A DNA stretch of 64,000 nucleotides from Herpetosiphon gulosus. Its GTDB lineage: Bacteria > Chloroflexota > Chloroflexia > Chloroflexales > Herpetosiphonaceae. The notes beneath the pieces were generated by a model. The model did not search any database, was not told the DNA's origin, and saw only the letters and a list, made by a program, of their open reading frames with translations. Shown in pieces: positions 8,334-17,172 of the stretch. The stretch is taken from assembly GCF_039545135.1 (NCBI RefSeq), contig NZ_BAABRU010000011.1:124001-188000 (forward strand), read 5' to 3'. How positions within the stretch are numbered: position 1 is the first letter of the stretch; the number at the start of each line of letters is the position of its first letter. The translations under genes and the position numbers were made by a program.

Positions 8334-9478
8334 TATTTGGCCCCAATTCGTTCAAGGCAGTTGATCAGATTTTCCCAGCCATGCAGTTGTTGACCACGTT
8401 CAGCTTGGACGGCGGCGGTCATCGGGGCTTTTAATTCAGCCTGAAAATAGCGCAGAATCGCCTTGGCTAGAGCAACTTCATCCTGTGGTGGCACGACTAA
8501 GCCATTTACGCCATCGCGCACAACTTCGTGCAAACCGCCAACTCGCGTGGTGATGACGGGCTTGCCAAGCCCAAAGGCCAATTGGACGACCGCGCTTTGG
8601 GTCGCCGAAATATAGGGTAGCACGACCACATCGGCCACATCAAAGTAGGGACCAAGTTCCTCATTGGGCACATAGCGATTGATAAAGGTCACATTGGCTT
8701 CAACCCCATATTCGCGGGTATAGCGCTGATAAAATTCTGGCGAAGCCCAAAACTCGCCAACGACCAGCAAATGTACAGGCCGTTCTTGCACCACCAACGG
8801 CAAAGCTTGAATCAAATATTCTAGGCCTTTGTAAGGGCGTACAAAGCCAAAAAATAGCAAAATATCGTGATCGCTGGCGATGCCAAGTTGCCCACGCAAG
8901 CGCTCAATCGCCGCCGCATCGGTGTGCTTGGCGACCTCTTCGAAGGTTGGCAGTTGCGATTTCAGCACGGCAGCTTGCGGCAACAGCGCTTGGGCACGAT
9001 GCAAATCTTGGTCGCTATGCACAATCAAGGCATCGCCCTGTTTGAGCACCGTCGAAGCCATACGCCGATCCAAAAAGCCACCACCATCGTGGGGCATTAC
9101 ATTGTGACAAATATAGACAACTTTGGCTTTGGTGTGCTTTTTCAGCCAGCGCGAAATATAGCTTAGCGAGGGTGTCCAGTAGGGAACCCACCATTGCAAT
9201 ACTACCAAATCCGGCTGATCGGCGCGAATTTTGCGACATAAGCGCCACCAGGTAATTGGGTTGGTGGGATCAAGCACATATTCACATTCGACCCGCAATG
9301 GTGTAGCACTGGGGTCTTTATCGGTTTTGCCCGGGAAGAGCCAGCGCGGATATTGGCGAGTATACGAATAAAATCGCACATGATGGCCAACTTCGCGCAA
9401 ATGTTTGACCAACAGCGTGGTGTAATGAGCAATCCCCCCACGGTAGGGATAGGTTGGTCCAACCACACATAGTTTCAT
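8333..9478 (-). CDS. Glycosyltransferase family 4 protein
   Basis: 381 residues. The start overlaps the preceding membrane protein stop by four bases (ATGA) and the stop touches the next start. MKLCVVGPTYPYRGGIAHYTTLLV is a typical GT4 acceptor loop. The donor domain has ILLFFGFVRPYKGLEYLIQAL, VVLPYISATQSAVVQLAFGLGKPVITTRVGG and the glycine-rich end. It is a cytoplasmic or membrane-associated sugar transferase in polysaccharide repeat assembly. Specificity unknown. Confidence 0.86.
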   Translation of the reverse strand: MKLCVVGPTYPYRGGIAHYTTLLVKHLREVGHHVRFYSYTRQYPRWLFPGKTDKDPSATPLRVECEYVLDPTNPITWWRLCRKIRADQPDLVVLQWWVPYWTPSLSYISRWLKKHTKAKVVYICHNVMPHDGGGFLDRRMASTVLKQGDALIVHSDQDLHRAQALLPQAAVLKSQLPTFEEVAKHTDAAAIERLRGQLGIASDHDILLFFGFVRPYKGLEYLIQALPLVVQERPVHLLVVGEFWASPEFYQRYTREYGVEANVTFINRYVPNEELGPYFDVADVVVLPYISATQSAVVQLAFGLGKPVITTRVGGLHEVVRDGVNGLVVPPQDEVALAKAILRYFQAELKAPMTAAVQAERGQQLHGWENLINCLERIGAK

Positions 9479-11523
9479 TGTTGCGCCTTTACTGCAAAAA
9501 TCACCACTCCATCACGCTCGTAAACAATTGGAAATTGCTCTGGCAGATAACGGAGTGCTTGAATATCTTGTTGAAATTTGGGATTATTTTGACTCAACCG
9601 CACGCCACTATAAATATAATCGATGCCTTGGGCCTGCAATAATTGGCGGCCTTCGGCACTTGCCAAGGGGGTTGTGCGCAGCGCTTCATACAATAAATAC
9701 ACATTGTAATCAAACTTGGGATCGCTGGCTTTCTCCGAGCCATAGGTTAGCGGGGGAATCGTTGTTTGGCGCTTCGTCAGCAGCGGAATCCAAACCCCTC
9801 CATCTTCGCCAACCACCAGCGCATCGCCATAGCTCATAATGCCATTAATCAAAAATTTGGCATCAGCAGCAGTAGCTTGCTCAATCCAATTCAGCGCTTG
9901 TTGATCGCCTGCGAAAAACATGCGATATTGGTCGGTGGCCAAGGTACTTTGCCATGGCATAGACCATGCAATCGTCAGTAATAGCAAAACCATGCTTACA
10001 CCACGCAGCCAGGGCCAATGTTGCCAGCGTTGGTAGAGCCAGCCGAGGGGATAGGCCGCCAACGGAATCAGTGGCAGATAGAGCATAATTGCTACTGCAA
10101 AGCCTGTGATAATGCCACTTAAAGGCAAATTCAGCACATAGGGCACGGCAATCAATTCTAGCCCAAGGCTCCAGATGGCGAGCCAAAGCATGCGCCAATT
10201 GCGCTGAGCACAAGCCAGCCACAATCCCAGCCCAATTAAGATCATCAAGGGAGCTTTGATATAAAATGGCACGATTGCCACCAAGGTGGCTACACTGCTA
10301 GCATAGCTTTGACTGTAGCCAGTGACATAGTTGCGGGCAATCGCTGTGAGCTTGCTTTGCACAATCGTGTAGAGCCATGGCGCGGCCAACACGGCGCTGA
10401 TCAAACCAACTGCGCCGCCTCGCCAAAGCACCTGTTTGGCATAATCGAAACGTGGATGTTGAGCTACTAAAGCCAGCACCATCAGCATCAAAATAATCAC
10501 AGCGAAGATTGTGACTAAATAATGGGTCAGCACCAAGCCTGTGGTCAAAATAACCGCTAAACCCACTAATTGCCAATTAAAGGCTTTGTAATCGAGTAAA
10601 GCCAACCATGCTACGATAACCCCAACCAGAATAACTTGGCCAGTTAGTTGGGTAAAACGTCCCCAGTTGACATAGAAACTGGGCATGGTGTTGTAAAAAC
10701 AGGTGAATACGAGCGCGATGATGCCAGCAGCTTTGTTGCCGCTCAAACGGCGAGTTAAAAGATAGGCCAACGGGCCAACTGCAATATTGATCATTTGGCC
10801 CATATATAGTACAGCACTGGTGGCCGATAATTGACCCCACCATGCCAAAAAAGCGCTATTGGCATGAAACCCATAATGATAGCTAAATGTAGTTAAATCG
10901 GCATAGGGATGCCATGTTTCAAACAAACCACCATGATCAAGTAATAGTTGGGTGATCATCGAGTGATGATACGAATCGCCCCATTGTGCCACCGCCAAAT
11001 CGCGCACGACCAGCAAGCGTTGCAACACAATTACGCTGGTTAATCCAATGAGCAACCAAGCATGGCTCGATGGCCGAATCCGTTTTAGCTCGGTTAGGCG
11101 ATCAGGCCAAGTGCTGGATTTTTTGGGCCAGATTGCTGCCAGCAAAGCCAACCCACCATAGCCAAATACTAGCCAACGATTAATTGGTAAGCCAACTAGA
11201 TCGGCGAGTTGGAGCAAGATTGGTGGCAGGGCAATCCCAATACTCCAACTTAACGCCCAACGTTCAAGCCGATCGAAGCGGCCACTTGGGCTACACCAGC
11301 GGATCACGGCCCAGCCAGGCAGCAACAATCCCCCAAGCATAAAACTAAGGCTTGCGCCAATTTCAAGCGTATGGGTTGTCAGCCAAACCAAGCTCTGGCC
11401 TAAACCAAAACTTGCCAAGGCGACCAGCATGAAAAAAATAACCCCAAGCAGATTAAGCCAAGGTTGGAAACGCTGCCAGCGCGAGGTTGGTAGTTGATTT
11501 GCCGCAAGGGAATCGATCTGCAT
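9475..11523 (-). CDS. Polytopic membrane protein, GT-C glycosyltransferase-like; first gene of operon
   Basis: 682 residues with about a dozen hydrophobic helices and a soluble C-terminal region (from about residue 545). Lumenal-loop acidic residues between early helices (VVRDLAVAQWGDSYHHSMI) and the overall design resemble GT-C sugar transferases or polymerase-like proteins that use lipid-linked sugars. I cannot assign a numbered family. It is first behind the strong promoter at 11568-11596 and is coupled to the next gene by ATGA. It could be a polyprenyl-sugar transferase, a polymerase or a membrane protein of unknown type. Confidence 0.7.
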   Translation of the reverse strand: MQIDSLAANQLPTSRWQRFQPWLNLLGVIFFMLVALASFGLGQSLVWLTTHTLEIGASLSFMLGGLLLPGWAVIRWCSPSGRFDRLERWALSWSIGIALPPILLQLADLVGLPINRWLVFGYGGLALLAAIWPKKSSTWPDRLTELKRIRPSSHAWLLIGLTSVIVLQRLLVVRDLAVAQWGDSYHHSMITQLLLDHGGLFETWHPYADLTTFSYHYGFHANSAFLAWWGQLSATSAVLYMGQMINIAVGPLAYLLTRRLSGNKAAGIIALVFTCFYNTMPSFYVNWGRFTQLTGQVILVGVIVAWLALLDYKAFNWQLVGLAVILTTGLVLTHYLVTIFAVIILMLMVLALVAQHPRFDYAKQVLWRGGAVGLISAVLAAPWLYTIVQSKLTAIARNYVTGYSQSYASSVATLVAIVPFYIKAPLMILIGLGLWLACAQRNWRMLWLAIWSLGLELIAVPYVLNLPLSGIITGFAVAIMLYLPLIPLAAYPLGWLYQRWQHWPWLRGVSMVLLLLTIAWSMPWQSTLATDQYRMFFAGDQQALNWIEQATAADAKFLINGIMSYGDALVVGEDGGVWIPLLTKRQTTIPPLTYGSEKASDPKFDYNVYLLYEALRTTPLASAEGRQLLQAQGIDYIYSGVRLSQNNPKFQQDIQALRYLPEQFPIVYERDGVVIFAVKAQQ

Positions 11524-11543
11524 GCATTGTGGCCTTTAATTCA

Positions 11544-11559
11544 TGTGACAGGTGTCACA
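11544..11559. promoter_or_regulatory. CRP/FNR-like palindromic operator at the operon start point
   Basis: TGTGACAGGTGTCACA reads TGTGA-N6-TCACA, identical to the enterobacterial CRP half-site consensus. It lies just downstream of the -10, at about +2 to +17, where binding would repress. A Crp/Fnr-family or GntR-type protein is a reasonable guess; the actual regulator is not in the window. Confidence 0.65.
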
Positions 11560-11567
11560 ACGTGGCG

Positions 11568-11596
11568 AGTATAACAATAGCCTAAAACGCTGTCAA
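11568..11596 (-). promoter_or_regulatory. Sigma-70-type promoter of the polysaccharide operon
   Basis: On the minus strand: -35 TTGACA (11591-11596), a 17-base spacer, and -10 TATACT (11568-11573). It is one of the closest consensus matches in the window. The start point should lie near 11561, about 40 bases before the first ATG. Confidence 0.75.
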
Positions 11597-11641
11597 ACCT
11601 TGGGACTTGAGCAACGCTAGGCTATCGAATGTGCTGCCAAA

Positions 11642-12460
11642 TTAGGCTTGCGCGATTGGGCGAACTTTAACATCGCCAGCATAGACGGTGTGCAGTTGAC
11701 CATCGCTGCTGCGCACTTGCAAGCCACCATGCTGATCAACCGATTCGGCCACGCCGCTAAAATTGTGGCTGCTCAACTCAACTTCGACAGTTTGGCCGAG
11801 CGTGGTTAAACGGCTAAGCCATGCTTGACGTAAGGCTTCGCGGCGGCCACTGCGCAAACTGAGATACTGGCGATCGTAGCTTTGCAAAATTGCCCGTAAC
11901 AAGGCCGCCCGATCAACATCCTTGCCACATTCCACGGCCAACGATGTGGCAGCTTGGTTGATGCTTGGATCTTGGGTTGGCTGCCAATTGACGTTGATAC
12001 CGCTCCCAATCACGGCCCAGCGTAGCCGTTCGGGGCCAGCAGTTTCTAGCTCAACCAAAATGCCTGCCAATTTACGCCCATTAATTAATAGATCGTTGGG
12101 CCATTTTAGCTCAACCTTGCAGTTAGTTTCGCGTTCGATTGCTTCGCTAATCGCCACCGAAGCCAACATAGTTAATAAAAAGCTTTCGCTTGGCAAGAGC
12201 CAGGTTGGACGCAGTAGTAGCGAAAGCAACAAACTGCTGCCAGCCGGAGCGCTCCAACTGCGTCCACGTCGTCCACGGCCAGCGGTTTGTTCGTTAGCGA
12301 CAATCACCAAGCCTTCGGATACTCCAGCAAAAGCGCGTTCGCGAATTAGGCTGTTGGTTGAGGCAGTTTGTTCGAGGCCAAGCAACTCTTGACCAATAAT
12401 CAAAGTTTCTAGCTGATAACGGGCTGGTTCGATAATTGTTTGTTCAAATGATGTTAGCAT
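11642..12460 (-). CDS. birA: Biotin--[acetyl-CoA-carboxylase] ligase, without DNA-binding domain
   Basis: 272 residues from ATG 12460, overlapping the ABC-F stop by seven bases. An ATG at 12493 would add eleven residues. It carries the biotinyl-AMP loop GRGRRGRSWSAPAGSSLLLSLLLRP, the KWPNDLLINGRKLAGILVE motif and the C-terminal SH3-like domain (FSGVAESVDQHGGLQVRSSDGQ). The N-terminus begins directly with the catalytic domain, so this is a monofunctional group I ligase without the helix-turn-helix repressor domain of E. coli BirA. It attaches biotin to the carboxyl-carrier protein of acetyl-CoA or related carboxylases. Confidence 0.92.
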   Translation of the reverse strand: MLTSFEQTIIEPARYQLETLIIGQELLGLEQTASTNSLIRERAFAGVSEGLVIVANEQTAGRGRRGRSWSAPAGSSLLLSLLLRPTWLLPSESFLLTMLASVAISEAIERETNCKVELKWPNDLLINGRKLAGILVELETAGPERLRWAVIGSGINVNWQPTQDPSINQAATSLAVECGKDVDRAALLRAILQSYDRQYLSLRSGRREALRQAWLSRLTTLGQTVEVELSSHNFSGVAESVDQHGGLQVRSSDGQLHTVYAGDVKVRPIAQA

Positions 12461-14097
12461 AGGCGCGTTAACCGTCCCTGTTGTAAATGCCAAATCTCGC
12501 CAGCAAACTGCTGAATAAAGCGCCGATCATGCGAAACCGCAATGATTGGCCCAGTAAACTGATTGAGCGCAGCCTCAAATTGCTCTAAAACATCAAAACT
12601 TAGATGGTTGGTTGGTTCATCGAGCAATAACAAATTGGCGCGGGCGGCAATCAGTCGGGCTAATTGTAACTTATGCAACTGACCTGTGCTAATGCTGCCA
12701 ACCGCCCGATTTACTTCGGCATAGCGAAATAAGCCCGACCAAACTAGCTCATTGATCAAATCTTTGTTAAAGCCCAGCAAACCTTCGCGATAGGCTTCAA
12801 ATAGGCTTTGCTCAGGCTTGGGCCGCTGATATTCTTGGCGTAAATAGCCAATTTGCAAGTTCGGGCCATAGCGAATCTGGCCTGTGCTTGGTTGCAAATC
12901 GCCAGCAATCAGGTCAAGCAAGCTGGTTTTGCCGCTGCCATTGGCTCCTGTGATCAGAATCCGTTGACGTGGCCGTAGTTCTAAATTGATCTGTTCGAGG
13001 ATGCTGTGTTGCTCGCGCTGATAGCTTAGGTTTTCGATCGATAGCATTTGTTGACTGCCATCGGGGTTGGGATTAAAGGTTGGGTTGATTGCGAGTGGTT
13101 TGGGTGGCTCGGGAATCGGATCAGCCAAAATACGCTCAAGCGCTTGTTGAGCTGAACGCAGATTGCGTGAAACAGCCGCTGCCACATTTTCGCCCTTGGA
13201 GTGATAAATAAAACCATCGTTGTCGCGTGGCGCTCGATTATGGGCAACTTGCTGATTTTGGGCTTTGGCTCGCATTTGCAATTGGCGAATTTCGGCTTGC
13301 TGACGTTGATAATCAGCTTCCCAGCGTTCGCGTTCAGCTTGCTTGGCGGCAAAATAGGCGCTGTAGTTGCCAGGGTACGTTTTGAGTTGATGCGTATGTT
13401 CATCAAGCTCAATAATTGTGGTTGCCACTTGATCAAGAAAAGCCCGATCGTGCGAAACTACCAAAATTGCCCCACTATGGGCTTGGAGCCAAGTTTCAAG
13501 CCATGCGCTAGCCTGATGGTCGAGGTGATTGGTTGGTTCATCCAATAATAACAAATCGGGGTTGCTAATCAGGAGCGCGGCTAAACCAAGTCGGGTTTTC
13601 TCGCCGCCCGATAGCGCTTGGACTGAGCGATCCCGTGGCAGGTGGCTTAATCCCAAGCCCCCCAACACCTGATCAATCCGATGATCAAGCTCATAGCCAC
13701 CACGCAACTCAAAGCGCTCGGCCACATCGCCATATCGTTCTAAAAGATCGGCAAGTTGATCGGGGTCGGCATGGGCCATTTGGCTGCTTAATTGCTCAAG
13801 CTGTTGGCGGAGTTGGCTGAGCTGTTGTTGGCTGGCGGCCAGTAATTGCTCAATATTTAGATCGCTAGGGGTGATTAATTGCTGGGTTAAATAGCCATAT
13901 TCACAGCCCTCGCCCCAGCGAATTGTACCAGTATCGGCTGGCTCTTGGCCAATAATTAAGCGCAATAAGGTCGATTTACCAACGCCATTCGCGCCGACGA
14001 GGCCAATTCGTTCGCCACGATTGAGGATTAACCCGATATCGCTGAGGATTTGATGTGGGCCATAGGCTTTGTTGAGGTTGTTGATCTGCAATAACAT
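12454..14097 (-). CDS. ABC-F family ATPase (ribosome-associated type)
   Basis: 547 residues, with AGGAG upstream. There are two fused ATPase domains. The first has Walker A GANGVGKS near residue 37, signature LSGGEKTRL and LLLLDEPTNHLD. The second has Walker A GANGSGKT, signature ISTGQLHKLQLARL and LLLLDEPTNHLS. Between them is a charged helical linker (about residues 240-310), the P-site tRNA interaction arm of ABC-F proteins. No membrane segments. These proteins act in translation (EttA-like) or ribosome protection against antibiotics. The subgroup cannot be told by eye. The second signature, with T for the usual G, is a small variation. Confidence 0.88.
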   Translation of the reverse strand: MLLQINNLNKAYGPHQILSDIGLILNRGERIGLVGANGVGKSTLLRLIIGQEPADTGTIRWGEGCEYGYLTQQLITPSDLNIEQLLAASQQQLSQLRQQLEQLSSQMAHADPDQLADLLERYGDVAERFELRGGYELDHRIDQVLGGLGLSHLPRDRSVQALSGGEKTRLGLAALLISNPDLLLLDEPTNHLDHQASAWLETWLQAHSGAILVVSHDRAFLDQVATTIIELDEHTHQLKTYPGNYSAYFAAKQAERERWEADYQRQQAEIRQLQMRAKAQNQQVAHNRAPRDNDGFIYHSKGENVAAAVSRNLRSAQQALERILADPIPEPPKPLAINPTFNPNPDGSQQMLSIENLSYQREQHSILEQINLELRPRQRILITGANGSGKTSLLDLIAGDLQPSTGQIRYGPNLQIGYLRQEYQRPKPEQSLFEAYREGLLGFNKDLINELVWSGLFRYAEVNRAVGSISTGQLHKLQLARLIAARANLLLLDEPTNHLSFDVLEQFEAALNQFTGPIIAVSHDRRFIQQFAGEIWHLQQGRLTRLC

Positions 14098-14460
14098 AGG
14101 TTCGATGATCTCCTAAATTGTTGGATGGGTTCTAAAGCTTGGTTTCCGATCATCAAACGGTTGATTTTCATTGGTAGAACTCCCTAAAACAATCAATAGT
14201 TCAAGCTTAGCATGGGTGGTAACTCCCCAACATCAGACAAAAGAACGAGCAACGTAAAATCAAAAGGCAAAATAGTAATGGCGAGGGATCAGGATTCAGG
14301 GGTTAGAATGGGCAGTGGAAATATAATGTGCATACAAAGAACATAGAACATAGAGCAAAGAACATAACATTAGAGAAGAGTCATTCGTGTAATTCGTGTA
14401 ATTCGTGTAATTCGTGGCTAAACCTTAACCTTCGCACGCTTCATCCTTCATCCCTCATCC
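14098..14460. repeat. Mosaic intergenic repeat island 1
   Basis: No gene here. Modules in order: GGGATCAGGATTCAGGGG-type (14283-14306); AGAACATAGAACATAGAG-type (14336-14367); four tandem copies of the 9-base unit ATTCGTGTA, the last ending in GTGGCTA (14383-14420); and TTCATCCTTCATCCCTCATCC-type (14439-14460). The same modules recur in the gaps at 18444-18788, 42255-42450, 49908-50089 and 53662-53895. Confidence 0.75.
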
Positions 14461-14463
14461 TTT

Positions 14464-14503
14464 AAAAAATGCTTCCCTGCCCTCAATGACTGAGAACAGG
14501 GAA
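14464..14503 (-). terminator. Intrinsic terminator after rho
   Basis: Minus-strand stem TTCCCTG...CAGGGAA (14497-14503 with 14473-14479), with an inner CTCA/TGAG stem, followed by GCATTTTTT. It lies 20 bases past the Rho stop. Confidence 0.75.
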
Positions 14504-14522
14504 ACATCGCAGTTACGAAGTT

Positions 14523-15773
14523 TTAGAGGCTCTTGTTGAGGGTCAGCAAGAACTCATCGTTGGTACGGGTTTTGGACATCCGCGTCAGCACCAATTCAGT
14601 GCCTTCGTTTTCGCCCAACATACTGACCATACGGCGCAATGTCCAAACTTGGCGCAATTGCTCAGGCAAGAGCAACAATTCATCGCGCCGGGTTGAAGAG
14701 CGTGCAATATCGACTGCCGGATAGGTGCGGCGTTCAGCCAAGCGCCGATCCAAGTGCAATTCCATGTTGCCAGTACCCTTGAATTCTTCGTAAATCACGT
14801 CGTCCATGCGGCTACCAGTATCGACCAAACAGGTAGCGATAATTGTCAACGAGCCGCCGCCTTCGATGTTACGAGCAGCACCAAAGAAGCGTTTTGGAGG
14901 GTACAAGGCCACTGGGTCGATCCCACCAGTCAAGGTTCGGCCTGATGGCGGCATATCCAAGTTGTAAGCCCGCGCCAAACGGGTGATCGAGTCCATCAAA
15001 ATCACCACATCTTGGCCGCCTTCGACCAAGCGTTTGGCTCGTTCGAGGGTCATTTCAGAAACCTTGGTATGATCTTCAACTGGCTCATCGAAGGTTGAGG
15101 CAATCACTTCGCCGCGGACTGAGCGGCGCATATCGGTGACTTCTTCAGGGCGCTCACCAATCAACAAGACCATCAGATGGGCATCTTGATAATTGGTGGT
15201 AATACCATTGGCAATCGCCTTCATCAACATCGTTTTACCAGCTTTGGGTGGCGAAACCAGCAGCCCACGCTGACCACGACCGATTGGTGCAATCAAATCA
15301 ACCAAACGAGTTGAAAGAATTTGCGGCTCAGTCTCCAAAATAAAGCGTTCATTGGGAAAAATCGGGGTCAATTTTTCAAAATGGGGGCGCTTACGAGCTT
15401 GCTCAGGGTCCATACCATTAACTAATTCAACCCGCAGCAAACTATAATAGCGTTCACTTTCTTTGGGAGGACGAATCTGGCCGGAGATGCGGTCGCCAGT
15501 ACGGAGGCCAAAGCGGCGAATTTGAGTTTGCGAGACATACACATCATCGGGGCCAGGCAACATGCGGTCGCTGCGTAGAAACCCGAAACCGTCAGAAACG
15601 ATATCGAGAATCCCGGTGTTGAAAATATTGCCTGCTTGTTCAGTTTGAGCCTGAATTAATTTGTAAATGAGGTCTTGTTTCTTGAGGCGACTATAGCCAG
15701 AGATATCTAGCTCCCGAGCCATTTCTTGGAGGTCGCTCAACGTTTTGTTTTCTAAATCAGCAAGGTTGACCAC
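14523..15773 (-). CDS. rho: Transcription termination factor Rho
   Basis: 416 residues, the usual Rho length. GTG start at 15773 with AGGAGG eight bases upstream. The N-terminal SAP-like Rho_N helical domain (LADLENKTLSDLQEMARELDISGYSRLKKQDLIYKLI) is followed by the cold-shock RNA-binding domain with GILDIVSDGFGFLR. The ATPase domain has Walker A PPKAGKT near residue 180, VLLIGERPEEVTDM, Walker B VVILMDSITRLARAYN, and the Q- and R-loop region FFGAARNIEGGGSLTIIATCLVDTGSRMDDVI. It is a hexameric helicase that releases untranslated RNA. A long leader may allow self-control. Confidence 0.97.
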   Translation of the reverse strand: MVNLADLENKTLSDLQEMARELDISGYSRLKKQDLIYKLIQAQTEQAGNIFNTGILDIVSDGFGFLRSDRMLPGPDDVYVSQTQIRRFGLRTGDRISGQIRPPKESERYYSLLRVELVNGMDPEQARKRPHFEKLTPIFPNERFILETEPQILSTRLVDLIAPIGRGQRGLLVSPPKAGKTMLMKAIANGITTNYQDAHLMVLLIGERPEEVTDMRRSVRGEVIASTFDEPVEDHTKVSEMTLERAKRLVEGGQDVVILMDSITRLARAYNLDMPPSGRTLTGGIDPVALYPPKRFFGAARNIEGGGSLTIIATCLVDTGSRMDDVIYEEFKGTGNMELHLDRRLAERRTYPAVDIARSSTRRDELLLLPEQLRQVWTLRRMVSMLGENEGTELVLTRMSKTRTNDEFLLTLNKSL

Positions 15774-16024
15774 CGTGCTATCCTCCTACGATGAATTCTT
15801 ACAGCGGGCGTGCATCATCCGACCTCTTCAAAAAATCAATGGCGTTGCGTGGCGAACTAATAGCATAGTTCAGCCAATATGCCGCACAACCATGCGTTCA
15901 CGGACGTGCCCACAATGGGAAGCGATCTTGTGAGGGGATGTAACTAATCAGTTGCGTTTTAAAAAGTTGGCTGCTGTTTGGAGATGTGTGAATGTGACGC
16001 TGGAAGGGGATTCCCAAATGCGTC
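15774..16024 (-). other. Rho mRNA leader
   Basis: About 250 untranslated bases between the predicted start point and the Rho GTG. No reading frame of note. In other bacteria the rho leader carries a Rho-sensitive attenuation site; a similar role here is inferred from position only. Confidence 0.4.
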
Positions 16025-16030
16025 GCACGC

Positions 16031-16059
16031 AGTATACCACGACTGACAAAAGCAAGCAA
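16031..16059 (-). promoter_or_regulatory. Promoter of rho with long leader
   Basis: Minus strand -35 TTGCTT (16054-16059), 17-base spacer, -10 TATACT (16031-16036), start near 16024. This leaves an untranslated leader of about 250 bases. The arms AGCAACG/CGTTGCT (16055-16061 and 16078-16084) overlap the -35 and could be a weak terminator for the upstream fructose-bisphosphatase gene. Confidence 0.55.
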
Positions 16060-16124
16060 CGCCATTTTTAATCATGACGTTGCTCGATTTTAAGCAATTT
16101 CTAAGTCAAGCAGTGACGGTATAT

Positions 16125-17111
16125 TTAGTGCTCGGCAAACGGCAAATCTGAAATCCGCATCAATTTATCCCAACGGTGACGAGACTCGATGTAGCGCACT
16201 GTGCCAGAGGCCGAACGCATTACCAACGAGTGAGTGGTAGCACCCCACCCAAAAAATTGTACGCCCTTGAGAAAATCCCCGGTCGTAATTCCCGTCGCCG
16301 CCCAAAAAATATTGTCTCCTTGTACCAAATCGTTGGTCGTGTACACTTTGTCGAGATTCAAGCCGTTCTGACGGGCTAGGTCACGCTCACGGTCATTACG
16401 CGGCCAGAGCTTACACTGGATCTCGCCACCAGTACACTTCATGGCGCAGGCCGAAATCACCGACTCGGGTGCTCCGCCAATGCCCATGAGAATATCTGCG
16501 GGAGCCTCAAGCATGCTCGGCATGAGGCTGGCTGCAACGTCACCATGCAAAATCAGTTTAATCCGCGCTCCCATTTCACGAATCCGCGCAATAACATCGT
16601 GATGGCGAGGCCGATCAAGCACAATGACGGTTACATCTTCGACCCGTTTTTTAAGTGCTTTGGCAACGCTGCGGATGTTGTCTTCAACCGAAGCGTTGAT
16701 ATCGATACTGCCCTTGGCCGATTCGCCAACGGCAATTTTATCCATGTAGACGATCCCTGGTGGGTTGAATAGACTGCCACGTTCGGCTGCTGCGACGACC
16801 GCAATTGCCCCCGGCATGCCTTGGGCCAGCAAGGTTGTGCCTTCAACTGGATCAACCGCAATATCGACCCGTGGTTCGTTGCCGTTGCCGATCTGCTCGC
16901 CAATGTAGAGCATGGGTGCTTCGTCTTTTTCGCCTTCGCCGATCACCACAATCCCATCCATATCGGTGGCATTGAGGGCAAACCGCATGGCATCGACCGC
17001 CGCACCATCAGCTTCGTTCTTATCGCCCCGACCCATCCAGCGGGCTGAACGTAACGCAGCCGCTTCGGTTGCCCGTTGGAGATCAAACCCCAAATTACGC
17101 TCCAGCTTCAT
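16125..17111 (-). CDS. glpX: Class II fructose-1,6-bisphosphatase (GlpX)
   Basis: 328 residues from ATG 17111, preceded by AAGGAGGT. An upstream in-frame start at 17138 lacks a ribosome site. Metal and substrate motifs: VVIGEGEKDEAPMLYIGE near residues 56-73 and AVDPVEGTTLLAQG near residues 84-97, with IVLDRPRHHDVIARIR and GIGGAPESVISACAMKC further on. GlpX hydrolyses fructose 1,6-bisphosphate in gluconeogenesis; in some lineages it also acts on sedoheptulose bisphosphate. Length and motifs match the family throughout. Confidence 0.95.
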   Translation of the reverse strand: MKLERNLGFDLQRATEAAALRSARWMGRGDKNEADGAAVDAMRFALNATDMDGIVVIGEGEKDEAPMLYIGEQIGNGNEPRVDIAVDPVEGTTLLAQGMPGAIAVVAAAERGSLFNPPGIVYMDKIAVGESAKGSIDINASVEDNIRSVAKALKKRVEDVTVIVLDRPRHHDVIARIREMGARIKLILHGDVAASLMPSMLEAPADILMGIGGAPESVISACAMKCTGGEIQCKLWPRNDRERDLARQNGLNLDKVYTTNDLVQGDNIFWAATGITTGDFLKGVQFFGWGATTHSLVMRSASGTVRYIESRHRWDKLMRISDLPFAEH

Positions 17112-17172
17112 GCCAACCTCCTTGTTGTGCAATATCATCGCTTGCGAGCTTTACGATTATTCTAAAAATGCG

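Noticed and set aside
14383-14417. Possible small CRISPR-like array
   Set aside because: The units are nine bases, contiguous and without spacers; this is a simple tandem repeat.
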